From Channallabes apus (lineage: Eukaryota > Chordata > Actinopteri > Siluriformes > Clariidae), in assembly GCA_030522415.1 (NCBI GenBank), contig CM060104.1, positions 19,679,325 to 19,743,324 on the forward strand: DNA of 64,000 bases, in the 5' to 3' direction. Position numbers and translations under genes: made by a program. This document shows, in pieces, positions 1-12,041 of the stretch. The stretch's first letter is position 1, and each line of letters starts with the position of its first letter. The notes under the pieces are model-generated. The model saw only the letters and a list, made by a program, of their open reading frames with translations. It was not told the origin of the DNA and made no database searches.

Positions 1-46
1 TATATGATCCCAGTAAAATATTCGGTTTAGCTTTTCTAATTACTAT

Positions 47-252
47 CTGTGGGTGCAGATGTTTGTTTACACTGAGCAAGTTGATTATTACTAGCTTATT
101 TCAAAGCAGATTTTTTTCATAATGTCGCTTTAACTGAACATTTTGATTTCACTTATGGTGAAGATTAAACTTCTGGCAGATATCTAAGTACTGCTAAAAG
201 ATTTAAACAAAATTAAATTCTGTATAGCGGTCGATTTAATCTGCACCCACAG
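47..252. repeat. Short inverted-repeat element (MITE candidate)
   Basis: A perfect 14-bp inverted repeat, CTGTGGGTGCAGAT at 47-60 and its reverse complement at 239-252, encloses about 200 bp of AT-rich sequence. This is the shape of a miniature transposon. I cannot identify the family, and no clear target duplication is visible. The interior carries no coding signal. Confidence 0.4.
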
Positions 253-1255
253 TTTATGTATGCGCAGTACTGTCAAAACGTCTAGTTCAAAATCTGACAC
301 AAAACTGCTCATAACTTCTCTTCTACTCAACCTTTTGATTTAATTTATGGTGCAAGGTTCAGTTGTCTGCTTTTTTGGAGTAAGCCATGCTGTTTTGCAT
401 ATTCGTTGTGTTTCGTGAGGGTTTGGACTCTTTGTAGGTGCATTAAAGTTGTTTCTGTGTCTTCCGCATACTCTGTGTATTTATAGTAAACTTTTACATT
501 TATTGGCTCCATTGAGTAATATAGCCATGCCCACCTCAAGGGAAAAAATGCTATATTTATGCAACAAAAGTGCTGGATACAGTGACATAATCTGTCACAT
601 ATGTAGAAGGCTACTCTAACTGCTTACAACAGTCCTTTTACTCACTGTTTTGATTTAATTTATGGTGCAGATTTAATTTCAGGCAAATATTTGATTAAAT
701 TCGGTCCATCCAGTTTTGTGTGATGCTGTGACAAAATCGACTGGACAGACATACCGACAGAAAGACATACAGACAGAAACTTTTTCAGACTTTTTTGAAA
801 CTTTTCTGACACACCACCACCTACTGTAGGTGCCTGAACAGTAAACAGTCAGGGTACATGACTTCCTCAATCTCGGAAAGAAGTTGGGACTAATTGAAAA
901 GTGCTGAAGGATTGGAGGGAACGTGGTTGGAGCGGAGAGGTAAGTGGGTGCTAGATCATTTTTGGTTTTGTATGCAAGCATCAGTGTTTTGAATTTGATT
1001 TGGGCAGCTACAGGAAGCCAGTGCAGGGAGCAGAGAAGTGGGGTGGTGTGGGAGAACTTGGGAAGGATGAAAACAATTCTGGATCAGTTGCAGAGGATGA
1101 ATTGTACAGAGGCCAGGAGCAAGTTACAGTAGTCCTGTCCTGAGATAACAAGGAATTGAACATGCACCTGAGTAGCCTGTGTAGAGAGAAATGGCCAAAT
1201 TCTTCTGATGTTGTAAAAAAAGATGTCAACAAGAGCAGATAAGGTTAGTAATGTG

Positions 1256-2059
1256 CAGTGGTATCAAAAGTATTCACATTCATTACTTGAGTAGAAGTAT
1301 AGATACTAGGGTTTAAAAAGACTTCTTTAGAAGTTGAAGTATCAACCCAAGCTTTTTACTTAAGTAAAAGTGTAAAATTACTGGTTTCAAATCTACTTAA
1401 AATATAATTATATTTTATATTATAGGGGGGGGGGGGGGCGGCACGGTGGTGTAGTGGTTAGCACTGTCGCCTTGCACCGCCAGGGTCCGGGTTCGATTCC
1501 CCGGCCAGGCTCGATTCCCGTCTCTGTGTGCATGGAGTTTGCATGTTCTCCCCGTGCTTGGTGGGTTTCCTCCGGGTACTCCGGTTTCCTCCCACAGTCC
1601 AAAGACATGTAGGTTAGGTTAATTGACATTCCAAATTGCCCGTAGTGTGTGAATGAGTGTGTGTATGTGAGTATCTATGTGTGCCCTGCGATGGATTGGC
1701 TCCCTGTCCAGGGTGTACCCCGCCTTGTGCCCTAAGTTTCCTGGGATAGGCTCCAGGCCCCCGCGACCCTGTATATAAGGATAAAGCGGTACAGAAAATG
1801 AATGAATGATTATAGGGGGGGTTGCGCACGCGTTCTGATCATGCGACGGGGGTGGGGGGGCTGCGCGTTCTGATCATAAAAATAGAGTAACGAGGCTATT
1901 TTTAAAATGTAAGGAGTAGAAAGTACAGATAATTGCTTAAAAATGTAAGGAGTAGAAGTAAAAAGTCAGCTGAAAAATAATTACTCCGGTAAAGTATAGA
2001 TACCCAAAATTTCTACTTAAGTAAGGTAACGAAGTATACTTCGTTACTTGACACCTCTG
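1256..2059. mobile_element. hAT-type MITE with 8-bp target duplication
   Basis: The ends read CAGTGGTATCAAAAG and, as reverse complement, CAGAGGTGTCAAGTAA, matching the hAT terminal pattern. The element is flanked by a perfect 8-bp duplication GTAATGTG (1248-1255 and 2060-2067), the size that hAT transposases make. The interior is rich in ACTTAAGTA words and has no transposase, so it is non-autonomous. It sits inside the LINE relic and itself contains a SINE. A related copy is at 25083-25679. Confidence 0.85.
1437..1808 (+). mobile_element. tRNA-derived SINE, full length
   Basis: The copy starts GGCGGCACGGTGGTGTAGTGG and carries an A-box-like TAGTGGTTAGCAC and a perfect B-box core GGTTCGATTCC near 1490, so it is a Pol III type SINE. 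It ends in (AATG)n. The flanking ATTATAGGGGGGG (from 1419 and from 1809) looks like its target-site duplication. The family recurs in minus orientation at 31734-31992, 51467-51773 and 56187-56511, with a fragment at 61265-61327. It inserted into the hAT MITE, so it is the youngest of the three layers here. Confidence 0.8.
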
Positions 2060-2829
2060 GTAATGTGTGGGGAAAACGACAGTTGATTGTCCAGAGGAGT
2101 GATGCGATTGCTACGTCAAGATCTTGACAGGGAAGTGCATCACTTGAGATGAACAGCAGTTTGGTTTTACCGAGATTGAGTTTTACCTGATGAGCTGTCA
2201 TCCAGGATGAGATGTCTGCCTGATATGCTGAGATTCGGTTGGAAACCTGAGTGTCTGAGGGAGGAAAGGAGAGAATGAGTTGTGTCATCTGCATAACAAT
2301 GGTATGAAAAGCTGTGCAAGGATATGACCTTACCAACAGACCAGGTATTGAGAGAGAACAGAAGAAGACCAAATGCTAAGCCTTGTGGGACACCAGAGTC
2401 TGTGTGGAGCAGATGTGGATCATCTCCATGTCACCTCATACAACAGATCTTCTAGGTAGGAAGCAGACCATTGCCAAGCCGTGCCACAAATTTCAAGGCT
2501 TGTAAAGATAGACAAAAGAATTTTGTGGGTTACCATGTCAAATGCAGGTGAGAGGTCCAGGAAGATGAGGACAGATGACAGATTAGCTGATCTACTGTAG
2601 CAGCCAGGAGCGTATCAGTGAAAAACAGAATGGAGGTTTTTGTGAAATGTGCAGATTTAATCAGGAATGGTTAAGATAATTGAGATTGTTCTGCAAGAGA
2701 TTTGATCGTAAGCATTGCATTTAAGAATGTGTTGTTGGAAAACCTGGAAGGTTCTCACTGGAGTTGTGTACTTGTTGACTATTTTTACTTTACTCTTCCA
2801 TCCAACTAATAACAAACCATCCATCTCTT

Positions 2830-3110
2830 TAGGATTTAGATAGTTTGATTGTGGGGGTCAGATCATCTGATGCAGCACTCCATCACTCTCCTTCTTGGAC
2901 AAATAGCTCTAACTTACAGGTTTGTTTGGGGTCATTTTCCTGATGGATAACCAATGATGGTCCCACTACTGTAAATGCAAACCATTTCCCTTTGATGAGA
3001 CGTTCACATCTAGGTCTGATGGGGGACAGTGAGATCTGAAGTGTATTTCTCATGTCCAGTCTGCTCCATAATTTCATTTTATGTTGCTGTCACTGAAGAC
3101 AACACCATCT
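2830..3110 (-). pseudogene. Degenerate Tc1-like transposase fragment
   Basis: On the minus strand, VIHQENDPKQTCKLELF resembles the QQDNDPKHT box that carries the second catalytic aspartate of Tc1/mariner DDE transposases. The rest is too decayed to align by eye. No terminal repeats are visible. Confidence 0.45.
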
Positions 3111-3499
3111 CACAAAGATACTGTAGGTTGTTGAAAATGGAAGTTGGATTTTTATTGTTTTTGTGGCACATTTAAACACACCTGCGATGTGCAGACAGAA
3201 GCGAATGGGAGACTTTGCAGACTTTTATAGTCAAATACTGTATATCAAATATCAAATAAATTAAATATATATCAAATATACTGTATAAAACTTATTTTAA
3301 ACTGTTTCTGTGAAGGGACCACTGCTTTAGTCTACACTTACAGTAAGTAATAAATCTATTTAAAAGATTTAGGACAAGTGCAAAAAAGGTTAGGGTTATT
3401 GCTCATGCTGAAAAAATTGGAGCTTCCATGAATATTACCATATGCATTGCCATACTTAATTGTTATTCTTCAACATTTTGTAGGGTTATATCAAATCCC

Positions 3500-3780
3500 A
3501 TTTTGAGACTCTGAAGCAAACAAATGGAAACAGTTTTTCTTGCCTGATGAGTCCAAATTTGACATTTTGCCGTCCAGAAACCCAGCATTGCTCATTGCCT
3601 AGAGACACTATCCAAACAGTGAAGCATGAAAGTGCATCTGGTAGTGAGAAACTGGTTAGGTTTGATTGTATTATACTGTAGATGGAGTCAATTGCAATCC
3701 CAGTGGAAAACTTGTTCCAGTCAGTAAGAGACTTGAGACTGAGCAGGCGGCTTACCTTCCCATGGGACAGTAGTGTTGAT
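3500..3780 (+). pseudogene. Degenerate Tc1-like transposase fragment
   Basis: On the plus strand, FLPDESKFDILPS around 3538-3577 matches the WSDESKF box that holds the first catalytic aspartate of Tc1-type transposases. A later LRLSRRLTFP around 3735-3765 matches the segment before the second aspartate. Stop codons and shifts interrupt the frame. It may belong with the minus-strand piece just upstream in a rearranged locus. Confidence 0.5.
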
Positions 3781-3789
3781 AATAAAGTA

Positions 3790-5012
3790 ACAGTACTGGG
3801 ATGTTTAACTATATGTCAAACAATGCATCAAAAATTTTCTAATAACCATTAATTACACTAACTGTTCGGTACCAGCATGTGTGACAGTACAGTAGGTCTG
3901 TACTGAAGAGAGACCAACTTCCTGCCAAAACCTACATTCAAAATCAGTCAAATAAGCACTTTGAGCAACAACAAAAAATACATATCATCTTAAAAAACAT
4001 TTTGTCTCATGAATAACTGCTTTTACCTCATTCCAAATTGCCTCTGAACCATCTTTATTATTTTATTTACAGCTACTAAGCTAACTAGCTTCTAACATAA
4101 GGCTGAGTCCCAAATTACTTTCCAACCCCCGACCGACTTGATGTGTGGGCCAAGTGATTGTACACCCTATCATTTGATGCTATTTGGAGTTTATCCATGG
4201 AATCCAGAAGTTAACAGAGCTGATATTCTAAAGTAGAATAAGTGGAAATATAAAGAGAAACTTGCAGGATTTACCGGACTGTCCACTTCCCCCCATATTT
4301 TATTCCCATCACATTTTAGCTACATACAGTAGTACCGGTATGAATTTCAAACTACCCTCACCTTGTTAATTACATTAACTGTTGATCAGTAACTGTAGGT
4401 CGCCAGCTCTGCCGTCCATGATTAGTTACTTCTGCCAGTCACAGAAGGATATGTGTTGTCAGAGCAAAATAACAGGTTAAATAAAGAAACCAATCATAAT
4501 GGTCTTTGTGGAACTGTTCTATAAAAGCAATATCACACTCAGTCGGTTGTGCTGTTGTGCTAAATACAGTATGAGCACGGGTGTGATGCCTTCCCTGTTC
4601 CCTGGCTGTGCCCTCATGCCTCATGCCCACAGCATCACAGCTGTGCTAATATTCCTCACAACAGCACTCCTTCTTATGTGATATTGCTTAAGCATTACTG
4701 TATATTATGGTTTATGCTTAATAAAAAGTCATTAATTTAAATAATTAATGATGCAAATAAAAATGATGGTCATGCAGTCAGTACGAAAAGCATCTAAGAG
4801 TGGCCAGGTACAGTGAATGATTGTAGTTTACACCCAATTGTGCACCCAGATACTTGACGTTCGATGTGTATAAAAAAAGTCCATTTTGCATAATATTAGA
4901 ATTTTAAGATCTCTTAATACAAATATGTCAAAAATAAATGTATGTGTACATAGCTCCCAGGGTCTGCTATAAAAAGCACAGATTTAGCGTCTTTTTTTCA
5001 GCTGGGAGATCA

Positions 5013-5050
<38 letters not shown>

Positions 5051-5270
5051 CATTTCTCGGCATGTGCATGTCACCGTGGGAACGCTTCTGTCGGAATCCA
5101 CAGAATCTGTTACCATAGAAACAGTGTTCTATAATAGCTACAGTCACTGAGTTAGTATTTATGCAGTCTGGGAATTGTATCCCACCCTTGCTTTCTGTAA
5201 AGGGCACCTCAATATGCATTTAGGCCACAAATGATAAAAACTAAATGTTTAACATAAAACACTCTCCTCT
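3790..5270. other. Intergenic DNA, no gene seen
   Basis: AT-rich unique-looking sequence with no conserved reading frame on either strand. It holds one (CT)n tract at 5013-5047 and nothing else I can name. Confidence 0.5.
5013..5047. repeat. (CT)n microsatellite
   Basis: An uninterrupted run of about 17 CT units, roughly 650 bp upstream of the GC-rich ankrd34a promoter region. Confidence 0.95.
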
Positions 5271-5679
5271 TCAGCACGATGTGTCCGATGGGACAGAATG
5301 TCAGCAAAAATGCAGCATTTTCTGTGCACCTTCAGACGCTCCACTCGATCTCGGAGAAAAGTGTGCGTTTGTGTGTGCGTGTCGCGTAGACAAAAATGCC
5401 AAGTAAGATAGTTAAGTTTTATTATTGTTTTTATTTATTTTATTTTTTAAGGAGATGTTATTATATATTCATGCACCACAATGCGAAGGCGAGTACACGC
5501 ATATGTCTTCATACTGTGCTTAAAACATTTGCATGACCAAGGTGTTCATAAAACAAACTCTATTCCATTGTGGCATAGATAGAGGAATAAGCGGCCACAT
5601 CAAGCAGGATGCTTACAGGAGCTGCCCCAGTAACAGATCGGGAATCAAATCTAGAAAATTAATTAAATAAAGGAGGACC

Positions 5680-6062
5680 TGGAAACTAAAAGCACGCGCA
5701 GAGGCGCATCTGCACCACAGGAGGAAGCCCATCGTGTGAAGTCCGCGGCAGCAGTAGATAGGCTGTGATGATGATGATGAGACTGAGGAAGTGTGTCGCC
5801 CCCTCCGCATAGGCTGCGCGCGTTTGCTCGCCGTTCTGCTCGGAAATCATTCGGAGCTCCGCTGCCCACCGGCCGCCCCCGCAGCCCCACATACACAGCC
5901 GAGACAGCGGGAGCAATGTGGGGAAACCGGACACCCTTTTAATTAACGCCCAGCACACGGAGGCACGGGAGGATTTGTGGACGAGGCGCACGCATCGAGC
6001 GGATTTAGGCGGAAAAGTCGGCGCGCCGATGGAATTCGTTTAGCCAGCGCAGCGCAGCCGCG
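5680..6062 (+). promoter_or_regulatory. ankrd34a: ankrd34a promoter and first non-coding exon
   Basis: A locally GC- and CpG-rich block in otherwise AT-rich DNA, with many CGCG and GCGC words between 5815 and 6062. It ends in a consensus splice donor, CCGCG followed by GTAAGAGG, at 6062/6063. The next good acceptor on this strand in a matching context is TTATATTACAG at 13771-13781, 65 bp before the ankrd34a start codon. I infer that this block holds the promoter and 5' UTR exon. The transcription start is not visible and no TATA box is obvious. An RNA read spanning 6062 to 13782 would confirm it. Confidence 0.55.
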
Positions 6063-7560
6063 GTAAGAGGCGCACAACCAACCACACCGTCCGCCCGCAC
6101 GACTGCAGCGAAGAAAAAAAGTCACACTGCGACGGGGATCTTACAGATTTGACAAGGTTTCACCTCATAATGCTTAATTTAGTGCGCAAACTGAATTGTT
6201 GAGCTTGCTTTACTTTTATTTTCCCCCCATATTGTAGTGCGTCTAGGCTTTAGAATCACCTATGGATTAAATGATGGTGTAATGTCTTATTGTTTGCATC
6301 ATAGTTCATTGATTCCAGAGCACTTCAAAGCACTTTAAGAGTAATGTCTCCAAGCTTGCCGAAGCTCTGGAGCATGGGTTTCACCTATAACAATAATGAA
6401 ATTCTTGGCCAAATTCTTCATTTGCTTTGAGTCAGGTGTAGATCAGGAGCTCGTTATCTCTCATGCTGGCTGAGGCAGAGTCTAATTTTGGAAGTTCGAG
6501 AAAAGGCAGGCAGGTTTGTTCCTGTTTTTAGAGCTATATTTGTTTCAGCTGAAGCGCAGGACTGTTGATTTTCAGGTGTCCTATATTTAGAGAGCATATT
6601 TATTGGTGTTCACGTGATTCCAGTTTGTCTCCACTGTGTCTGAACAAACAGTGCGAATGAGGAGAGCATCCACTTGTAGTGGGGTTTTAAAAGCCACAGA
6701 ACAGGCTTGTTGCACTTTAGATAATGAATGTAAGTGATGGAATGAAGCTAAGTTTAGACAAGAGATCTAGCCTAATGAAAAAACAAAAACAAACACAGAA
6801 TGAGGGTAAATAAATAAACATTCTATAATAAAATTTAGAGAATTTTACCTGACTGTGGGGAAAAACAGTATTTATCTGGTATAATCGATTGTTTATTTGC
6901 TTTCTATAAATATAGCTTCGATCAGGCGAGTTTGTCGTCATTTTGCTTGGCTGTTAATAGAGAAGAAGCTGACGTCAGAGATACTAGCTGACGTTGGCAA
7001 TTGGTACGACACCAGATTCGACAGTTTATGGCTATTAATAGCATCGAAGCCCTATTTATTTTTCTCGTTCTTATAAATATTTTGAGTTTAATGCGTCGCT
7101 TACCACACGCAGCTTTTCAGGACCGTGGATAGCGACGCACATGTCCAGGCAAAGAAAGGGCATCATCCAAACAACAACAATGATAATTACACTAATAATA
7201 AAAAAATAATAATAATGTTTAGAATATCATCCACATTTCAATTTACACCCAAACATGCACTTGCGTAATGTTTTTTATTACAGAAAGTAAAAACCTACAG
7301 AATATACTTAGACATCAAATAGGCTTATATTTACAGTCTTTTCTGAAAGCAACAGAACAGAAAGGCCAATTAGACGAATTCTTTTCAATACCTAATATGC
7401 ACATCCAGTTGTGTTAAACAATCTATGATGTGATATATTTTGTTTAAACCCACCCATTTTTTAACAAATTATAATACAAATTATAGGAGCAAGTGTGATC
7501 TGTTAAATTGATTTCTTAAACAACGAACACCTCTGAATGTTTACTTTAGTTTTCACCTGT
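6063..7560 (+). other. Proximal part of ankrd34a 5' UTR intron
   Basis: No coding signal and no clear transposon. The first kilobase has moderate complexity and could hold regulatory sequence; beyond 7100 it becomes AT-rich. It is called intron only because of the inferred splice from 6062 to 13782. Confidence 0.4.
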
Positions 7561-8650
7561 AAAGACTGCATTTGTTGTTAAAAAGAATAAATCAACGTGA
7601 AGACCATAGAGCTGTCTAAGGTTTTAACCATTTTAACCACTTTGAAACTAAGAAAAGAATTAAATCAATCAGCGCCATTGCAAAAATACATCAAACAGGT
7701 TGGCCAATGAAAACAACAGTTATATAGACACAAATATTGTGAGACATATCAGGAAAAAACTCAATAATCAGTGAGCATCAACAACCTCTACTGGGAAGTG
7801 GTGAAGGCATCACAAAGGCATCATATGAAGAAGAGTTTAAGAGAAAACATATAAAGAACCTACCTCAAGATGCAAACCAATAATTAATAGTAAGGCAAGA
7901 GATGGATTTACAAAGAAATATGGTCCTATATGGTCTCCTTTGAACTTATGTGATATCTCTGTATAGTTTTATTTAAATTAACTATGAAAATGGGTTGGAT
8001 TGCATCGGTACAAGTAATCTGATAGTTTACGACTGTAATTGCTTGAATAGTTTATGAACTAAAATAGCCACAAACAGTTTTGTACCAAAGTCTCAATCAC
8101 TCAACAGTTGGTAACCTCAACAAAGTGGACTTTATGTCAACTAAAATATATCATCTGTTATACATCTGCACTGTCAACCTTAGAACACAACTATTGAAGT
8201 GATTCATTTATGGTCTAATTATTGGTATCGCCCAAATGAGGATGGGTTCCCAGGAGGGTTTCCTTGCCACCATTGTCTCCAGCTGGCTTATTAGAGGGAA
8301 AAAATGTAGTGTCATGGCTTTGGCTTGCCTGGCTGCTTCTGGAACTGGCTCAATAATTTTTATTGATGATGTAACTCATGATGGTAGAAACCAAATAAAA
8401 ATTAAAAAGTCTACATTTTATTTTCCAGCTTACATAGAAATATATAAAGTCTAAACTTCATCATGCAACAAGACAATGACCCAAAACAAACTGTTAACAC
8501 AAGCAAGGATACCATCAAGGAAAAAAGGTGGAAGGTTTTACACTGGCCAAATCAATAACTAGATCCTGTTGAGCACACTAAAGAGCAGATTGAAGGGAGA
8601 CCCAAAACAAACAACAAGTGAAATAATTTGCAAGACTGAAAAAGCACCAC
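7560..8650 (+). pseudogene. Decayed Tc1-like transposon
   Basis: Plus-strand pieces match one Tc1-like transposase. Near 8320-8380 the reading ALACLAASGTGSIIFIDDVTHDG (split here as ALACLAASGTGS and IIFIDDVTHDG) matches the block after WG. Near 8465-8600 a DNDPKQTVNTS-like segment is followed by WPNQ and a decayed NPIEH box. The amino half around 7600-7860 is barely readable. Terminal repeats are not evident. It lies in the inferred ankrd34a intron. Confidence 0.6.
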
Positions 8651-8720
8651 AAAAGATGAATGCATCATGTTAATGTTTTCAGTGGCTCACTTGCTTGATG
8701 CCAGGGATCCTAAACCAAAT

Positions 8721-8960
8721 GTTGTTGTTGTTGGTCTTTCGGCTGCTCCCGGCAAGGGCTCGCCACAGCGGAATATCCAGTCCGCACTACAACTTGGCAC
8801 AGGTTTTACGCCGGATGCCCTTCCTGACGCAACCCTCCCATTTTATCCGGGCTTGGGACCGGCACTGTATCCAGTGGCTGGGGTGTGGGCACTGGCTGGA
8901 ATCGAACCCGGGCCTTCCGCATGGCAGGCGAAACACCTACCACTGAGCCACCAGTGCCCT
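8721..8960 (-). mobile_element. SINE with perfect 16-bp target duplication
   Basis: Both sides carry the identical 16-mer GGATCCTAAACCAAAT (8705-8720 and 8961-8976), so the insertion limits are exact. On the minus strand the element begins with a tRNA-like head containing a B-box (GGTTCGATTCC type, here GGGTTCGATTCCAGCC near 8895-8910) and ends in a (AAC)n tail at 8721-8732. A 3'-end-only copy lies at 41262-41338. The intact duplication suggests a fairly recent insertion. Confidence 0.88.
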
Positions 8961-8976
8961 GGATCCTAAACCAAAT

Positions 8977-10139
8977 AATTACTGTAATTTATTCTAAGAC
9001 TATCTGATCCAATACTGTTCCAGTGTTCTTTCATAAAAGATACAATGTTCTAAGTTGGTTAGCACATCTCAAGCTAAATATCTGGAAATGAAAACTGAAT
9101 GCTATGATATGAAAACATATCTCACTTTATGTATAAATAAAAGAATCTGTCCGTTTTTTTATGGGATGGTATATACTGTATTTCTCAGATTAAAATACAT
9201 TGACATTTGAAAATAAGTAAACCCTTTTCTCCTTCATTAATTATTATTTTTTAGTTGGTTAACTGGTTGCCCAACTTAAGAATATACTGTACTCAAAGTA
9301 GCTCTGTCTCTAATAGACTGTTTCTGTGCAATGGGTGTAGCAGAGATCACACCTCACAGATTTACTGAGCTGTTTCAGCTGACTGGGTCTATTTGACCTA
9401 AAAAATAAATTCATAGGCAGTACTGTACTAGACAGTATTGTGGTTTAGGGCATGGTTTCCTGGTGTGGCTAACTGAAGTGGTTTAAAATACACAAGATGA
9501 CCCATTTGATGAGATATACAGGTATATTTATATTTAGGTTTTAAGATATATTTCGGCTATAAGCTCTTTAAGTTGAAGTTGGTGTGCATGGTGGTATATG
9601 AGTAATGTGGCCAGTCTAGCTGGTGTGACAATTTGTACTGCAGCAAATTTAAAATGACCCCATCAGGTCACAAAAACAACTGGTGAATATTTTTATTGAT
9701 AAATAAATATGACACTATAAGCTACCTAAAACTCCTGAAACTTTTTACAGTCCCAATCATGTCCAATTTCAATATATTTCACTATATATTTTTTGTGATT
9801 AAATGATCAGAAGTAATGTTCTTCACTCAAATTCCTCCAAAGGAAATCAGAAATCCAGAAAAACCAACAAATATGCCCAAGCAAAACCATAAATATTGTC
9901 AGATTTTGTTAAAAACAAAAATCAAAGAAGCATACTGTACTTGACTTACAAGTACTTGTAAAAGTCTTTCCTACAGTACATATTAAAAATGGGATCTTTT
10001 ACAAAATCATACACACTTCCATATATTTCAGAATGCAACAGGTTGCATCCATTCAAACAAATCCTTTATAACACATGCTTTGAGCAATGTTGTAAGAGGT
10101 GTGTGCAGCCAATGATAAGATTCATTTCAATTTGATCAT
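8977..10139. other. Intron sequence, nothing recognised
   Basis: AT-rich sequence with no gene, RNA or named repeat that I can support on either strand. Confidence 0.4.
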
Positions 10140-10760
10140 ATAACTCTTTTTTTCCCCCTGGAGACAGCATGAAGAGAGAGCCGCAGCCTCTTCGTGCTTA
10201 ACCTCAATGCATGAAAATGCGGCCCTGTTCAGCACAACGATCACCATCAGCACCTGTGCTCCCTCTTAAAGCAGCACTATGACTGATGAAAGGATTCATC
10301 AGATATGACTGGGTCAGAATGCCAGAAGGCACCAGATCAGGTTGGATACACCTACACCAGTCCCATTAACCCCTCATGGCCTTGGCTTGCTGCACAATAG
10401 AACAGGTGAAGCAGCTGTGGCAATGGCAGCACGTGGAAGAGCTGTAGAAATGGACACTGCTTTCAGGGCTAGTCCATGGTGCCTTTGAAGAGTGATGCAT
10501 ATGCATGGAGCAGCAAGATTTAATGAGCTGAATAGCGGGCAGGAGATGGCCTCTGTACTCCTTGTTAATTTCTAACAATGCATCCACCCACACGAACACA
10601 GCATCCCCACCCCAACCCCCAACCATAACTGCAGCAAAGAATCGTCACTGGTCTGGGAGTCACATGAGCTCAGTGGAAAGCATTGCGGAGAGGATAGGGT
10701 GTTATAAGTGTGAGGGTGAAGGTGTAAGATTCAATTCCATTTTCTGTTGTTCAAAGACCC
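10140..10760. other. Unusually complex non-coding block
   Basis: About 600 bp of balanced-composition sequence without stop-free coding structure or repeat signatures, inside the inferred ankrd34a intron. It contains ATGCATATGCAT near 10495 and clustered CAGCAC words. It looks more like a conserved regulatory element than the AT-rich intron around it, but I have no comparative data. Confidence 0.3.
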
Positions 10761-10979
10761 AGGTGAATTAGGGAGGACTCTGGAGCCTGGCCAAGATGTT
10801 CAGCTTGTCATTTACATCTCCCAGTGCAATATTGAGGATTTCAATTAAAATAAGAAATCCCTCTGCAGGAGATCTGCACTCGTACTGGTGTGAAATGACA
10901 AGCTCAGTCTGCTTCTGATTGATGTCAAACATCTCACTGCCTCCCACAGAAATAAATTTGTACACAAATGCGCCCGCGC

Positions 10980-11038
10980 ACACTCAAACACACACGCGCA
11001 CACACACGCACACGCACACACACACACACACACACACA
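10980..11038. repeat. (CA)n microsatellite, impure
   Basis: A CA tract interrupted by CG pairs in its left half, then pure at about 11016-11038. Confidence 0.9.
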
Positions 11039-11967
11039 GGTCAGACAGGGACAGAGGGAGTTTGAAGAACTGACGGCAAAACAACAAAAAAAAGGAAGAG
11101 AGTGAGACATTGAGAGAGGTGGAGATGTACAGTACTGTAAGATGACAGTACAGAGTGTCTCCTGCCTGCAGTTTGATTCATTTTGTTTGAACAAGCCCAC
11201 ACAGACAAGCATCAAAAAAATAAGATGGATACTTCCGCCTTAATCCAAACTAGGAACTCAGATACAGTGTGCGAGTTTTAACTAAGTGGACGATCAGAAA
11301 GTCTACTGGACAGAGTTATTGCCGCTGAGAGCATGGCTTTCTGATTGCAACCTCTCTATCATCATTTAAACAAGCTGAGAGAGCGAGACCACTCAGCTCC
11401 ATAGTAAATAAAAGACAACAGCAGGTATAAATAGAATAGCAGAGATTGCTAGATGAAATTGAATTTGTTCAGTGTAAAAGGCCCTTGATTCACAGTCCTG
11501 ATTTGAGTTCTTTCTTGAATTGACTCCCGCTAGTGTCGCAACCAGAGAAAGACTCTCGAATCTCAGTTTCTCAGAAGTAAGGGACTGTTATTTCAGTGTA
11601 GTTTTTGCATCTAAAATGCTCAGATATTTGTCTTGCTCTTTGCCTTTCTCTCTCATTCTCTCACTTACTCATCTTCTCGGTCTCAGCAGCATATCAGTTT
11701 GCGCAAATGGTGCTCATTTGCTCATTAAACATGCTAGGGTTGAGACTGGTGTGGAATAACAAGGAATAGACAACAAATGTAGCACAGAGATGCGGAGCAC
11801 AGGTCTTACACTGCATCTGCTGAATTAGTATGTGTGTGAGAGAAAACAAGCTGTCGATATGCACACATGGGCACACAAATGCTCAATCCTCTTTATTTTC
11901 CTAACAATGGCCACCGTGCTTAGGTTGCAGAGGAAAGAAAAATCCTGGTAAATCATGTTGGACAAGA

Positions 11968-11969
<2 letters not shown>

Positions 11970-12037
<68 letters not shown>
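11970..12037. repeat. (TA)n microsatellite
   Basis: About 33 uninterrupted AT units. Such tracts are self-complementary and prone to length change and assembly error. Confidence 0.95.

Positions 12038-12041
<4 letters not shown>

Larger units (their letters stand above)
680..2760 (-). mobile_element. Broken LINE, reverse transcriptase C-terminal part
   Basis: Read on the minus strand, this stretch encodes pieces of a non-LTR retrotransposon reverse transcriptase. Around 2330-2130 there is a degenerate YADD-type box ([14 protein letters not shown]) followed by a stretch ending in [13 protein letters not shown], the usual sequence after the catalytic aspartates. Around 1000-700 there are LHWLPVAAQIKFKTLMLAYK and then NDLAPTYL, the hallmark C-terminal block of the Rex1/L2/CR1 group. 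The copy is dead: the frame is broken and a hAT element at 1256-2059 splits it. The outer edges are approximate, and the clade is inferred from motifs only. Confidence 0.72.

Noticed and set aside
1490..1500. tRNA gene suggested by GGTTCGATTCC
   Set aside because: The box belongs to a SINE head. There is no cloverleaf with an acceptor stem.
5613..6125. Overlapping minus-strand frames of 60-100 codons near 5.6-6.1 kb
   Set aside because: They arise from high GC content in the CpG-rich promoter block. They overlap in several frames and show no conserved motif.
8895..8945. tRNA gene in minus orientation
   Set aside because: It is the head of the SINE with a 16-bp duplication, not a free tRNA.
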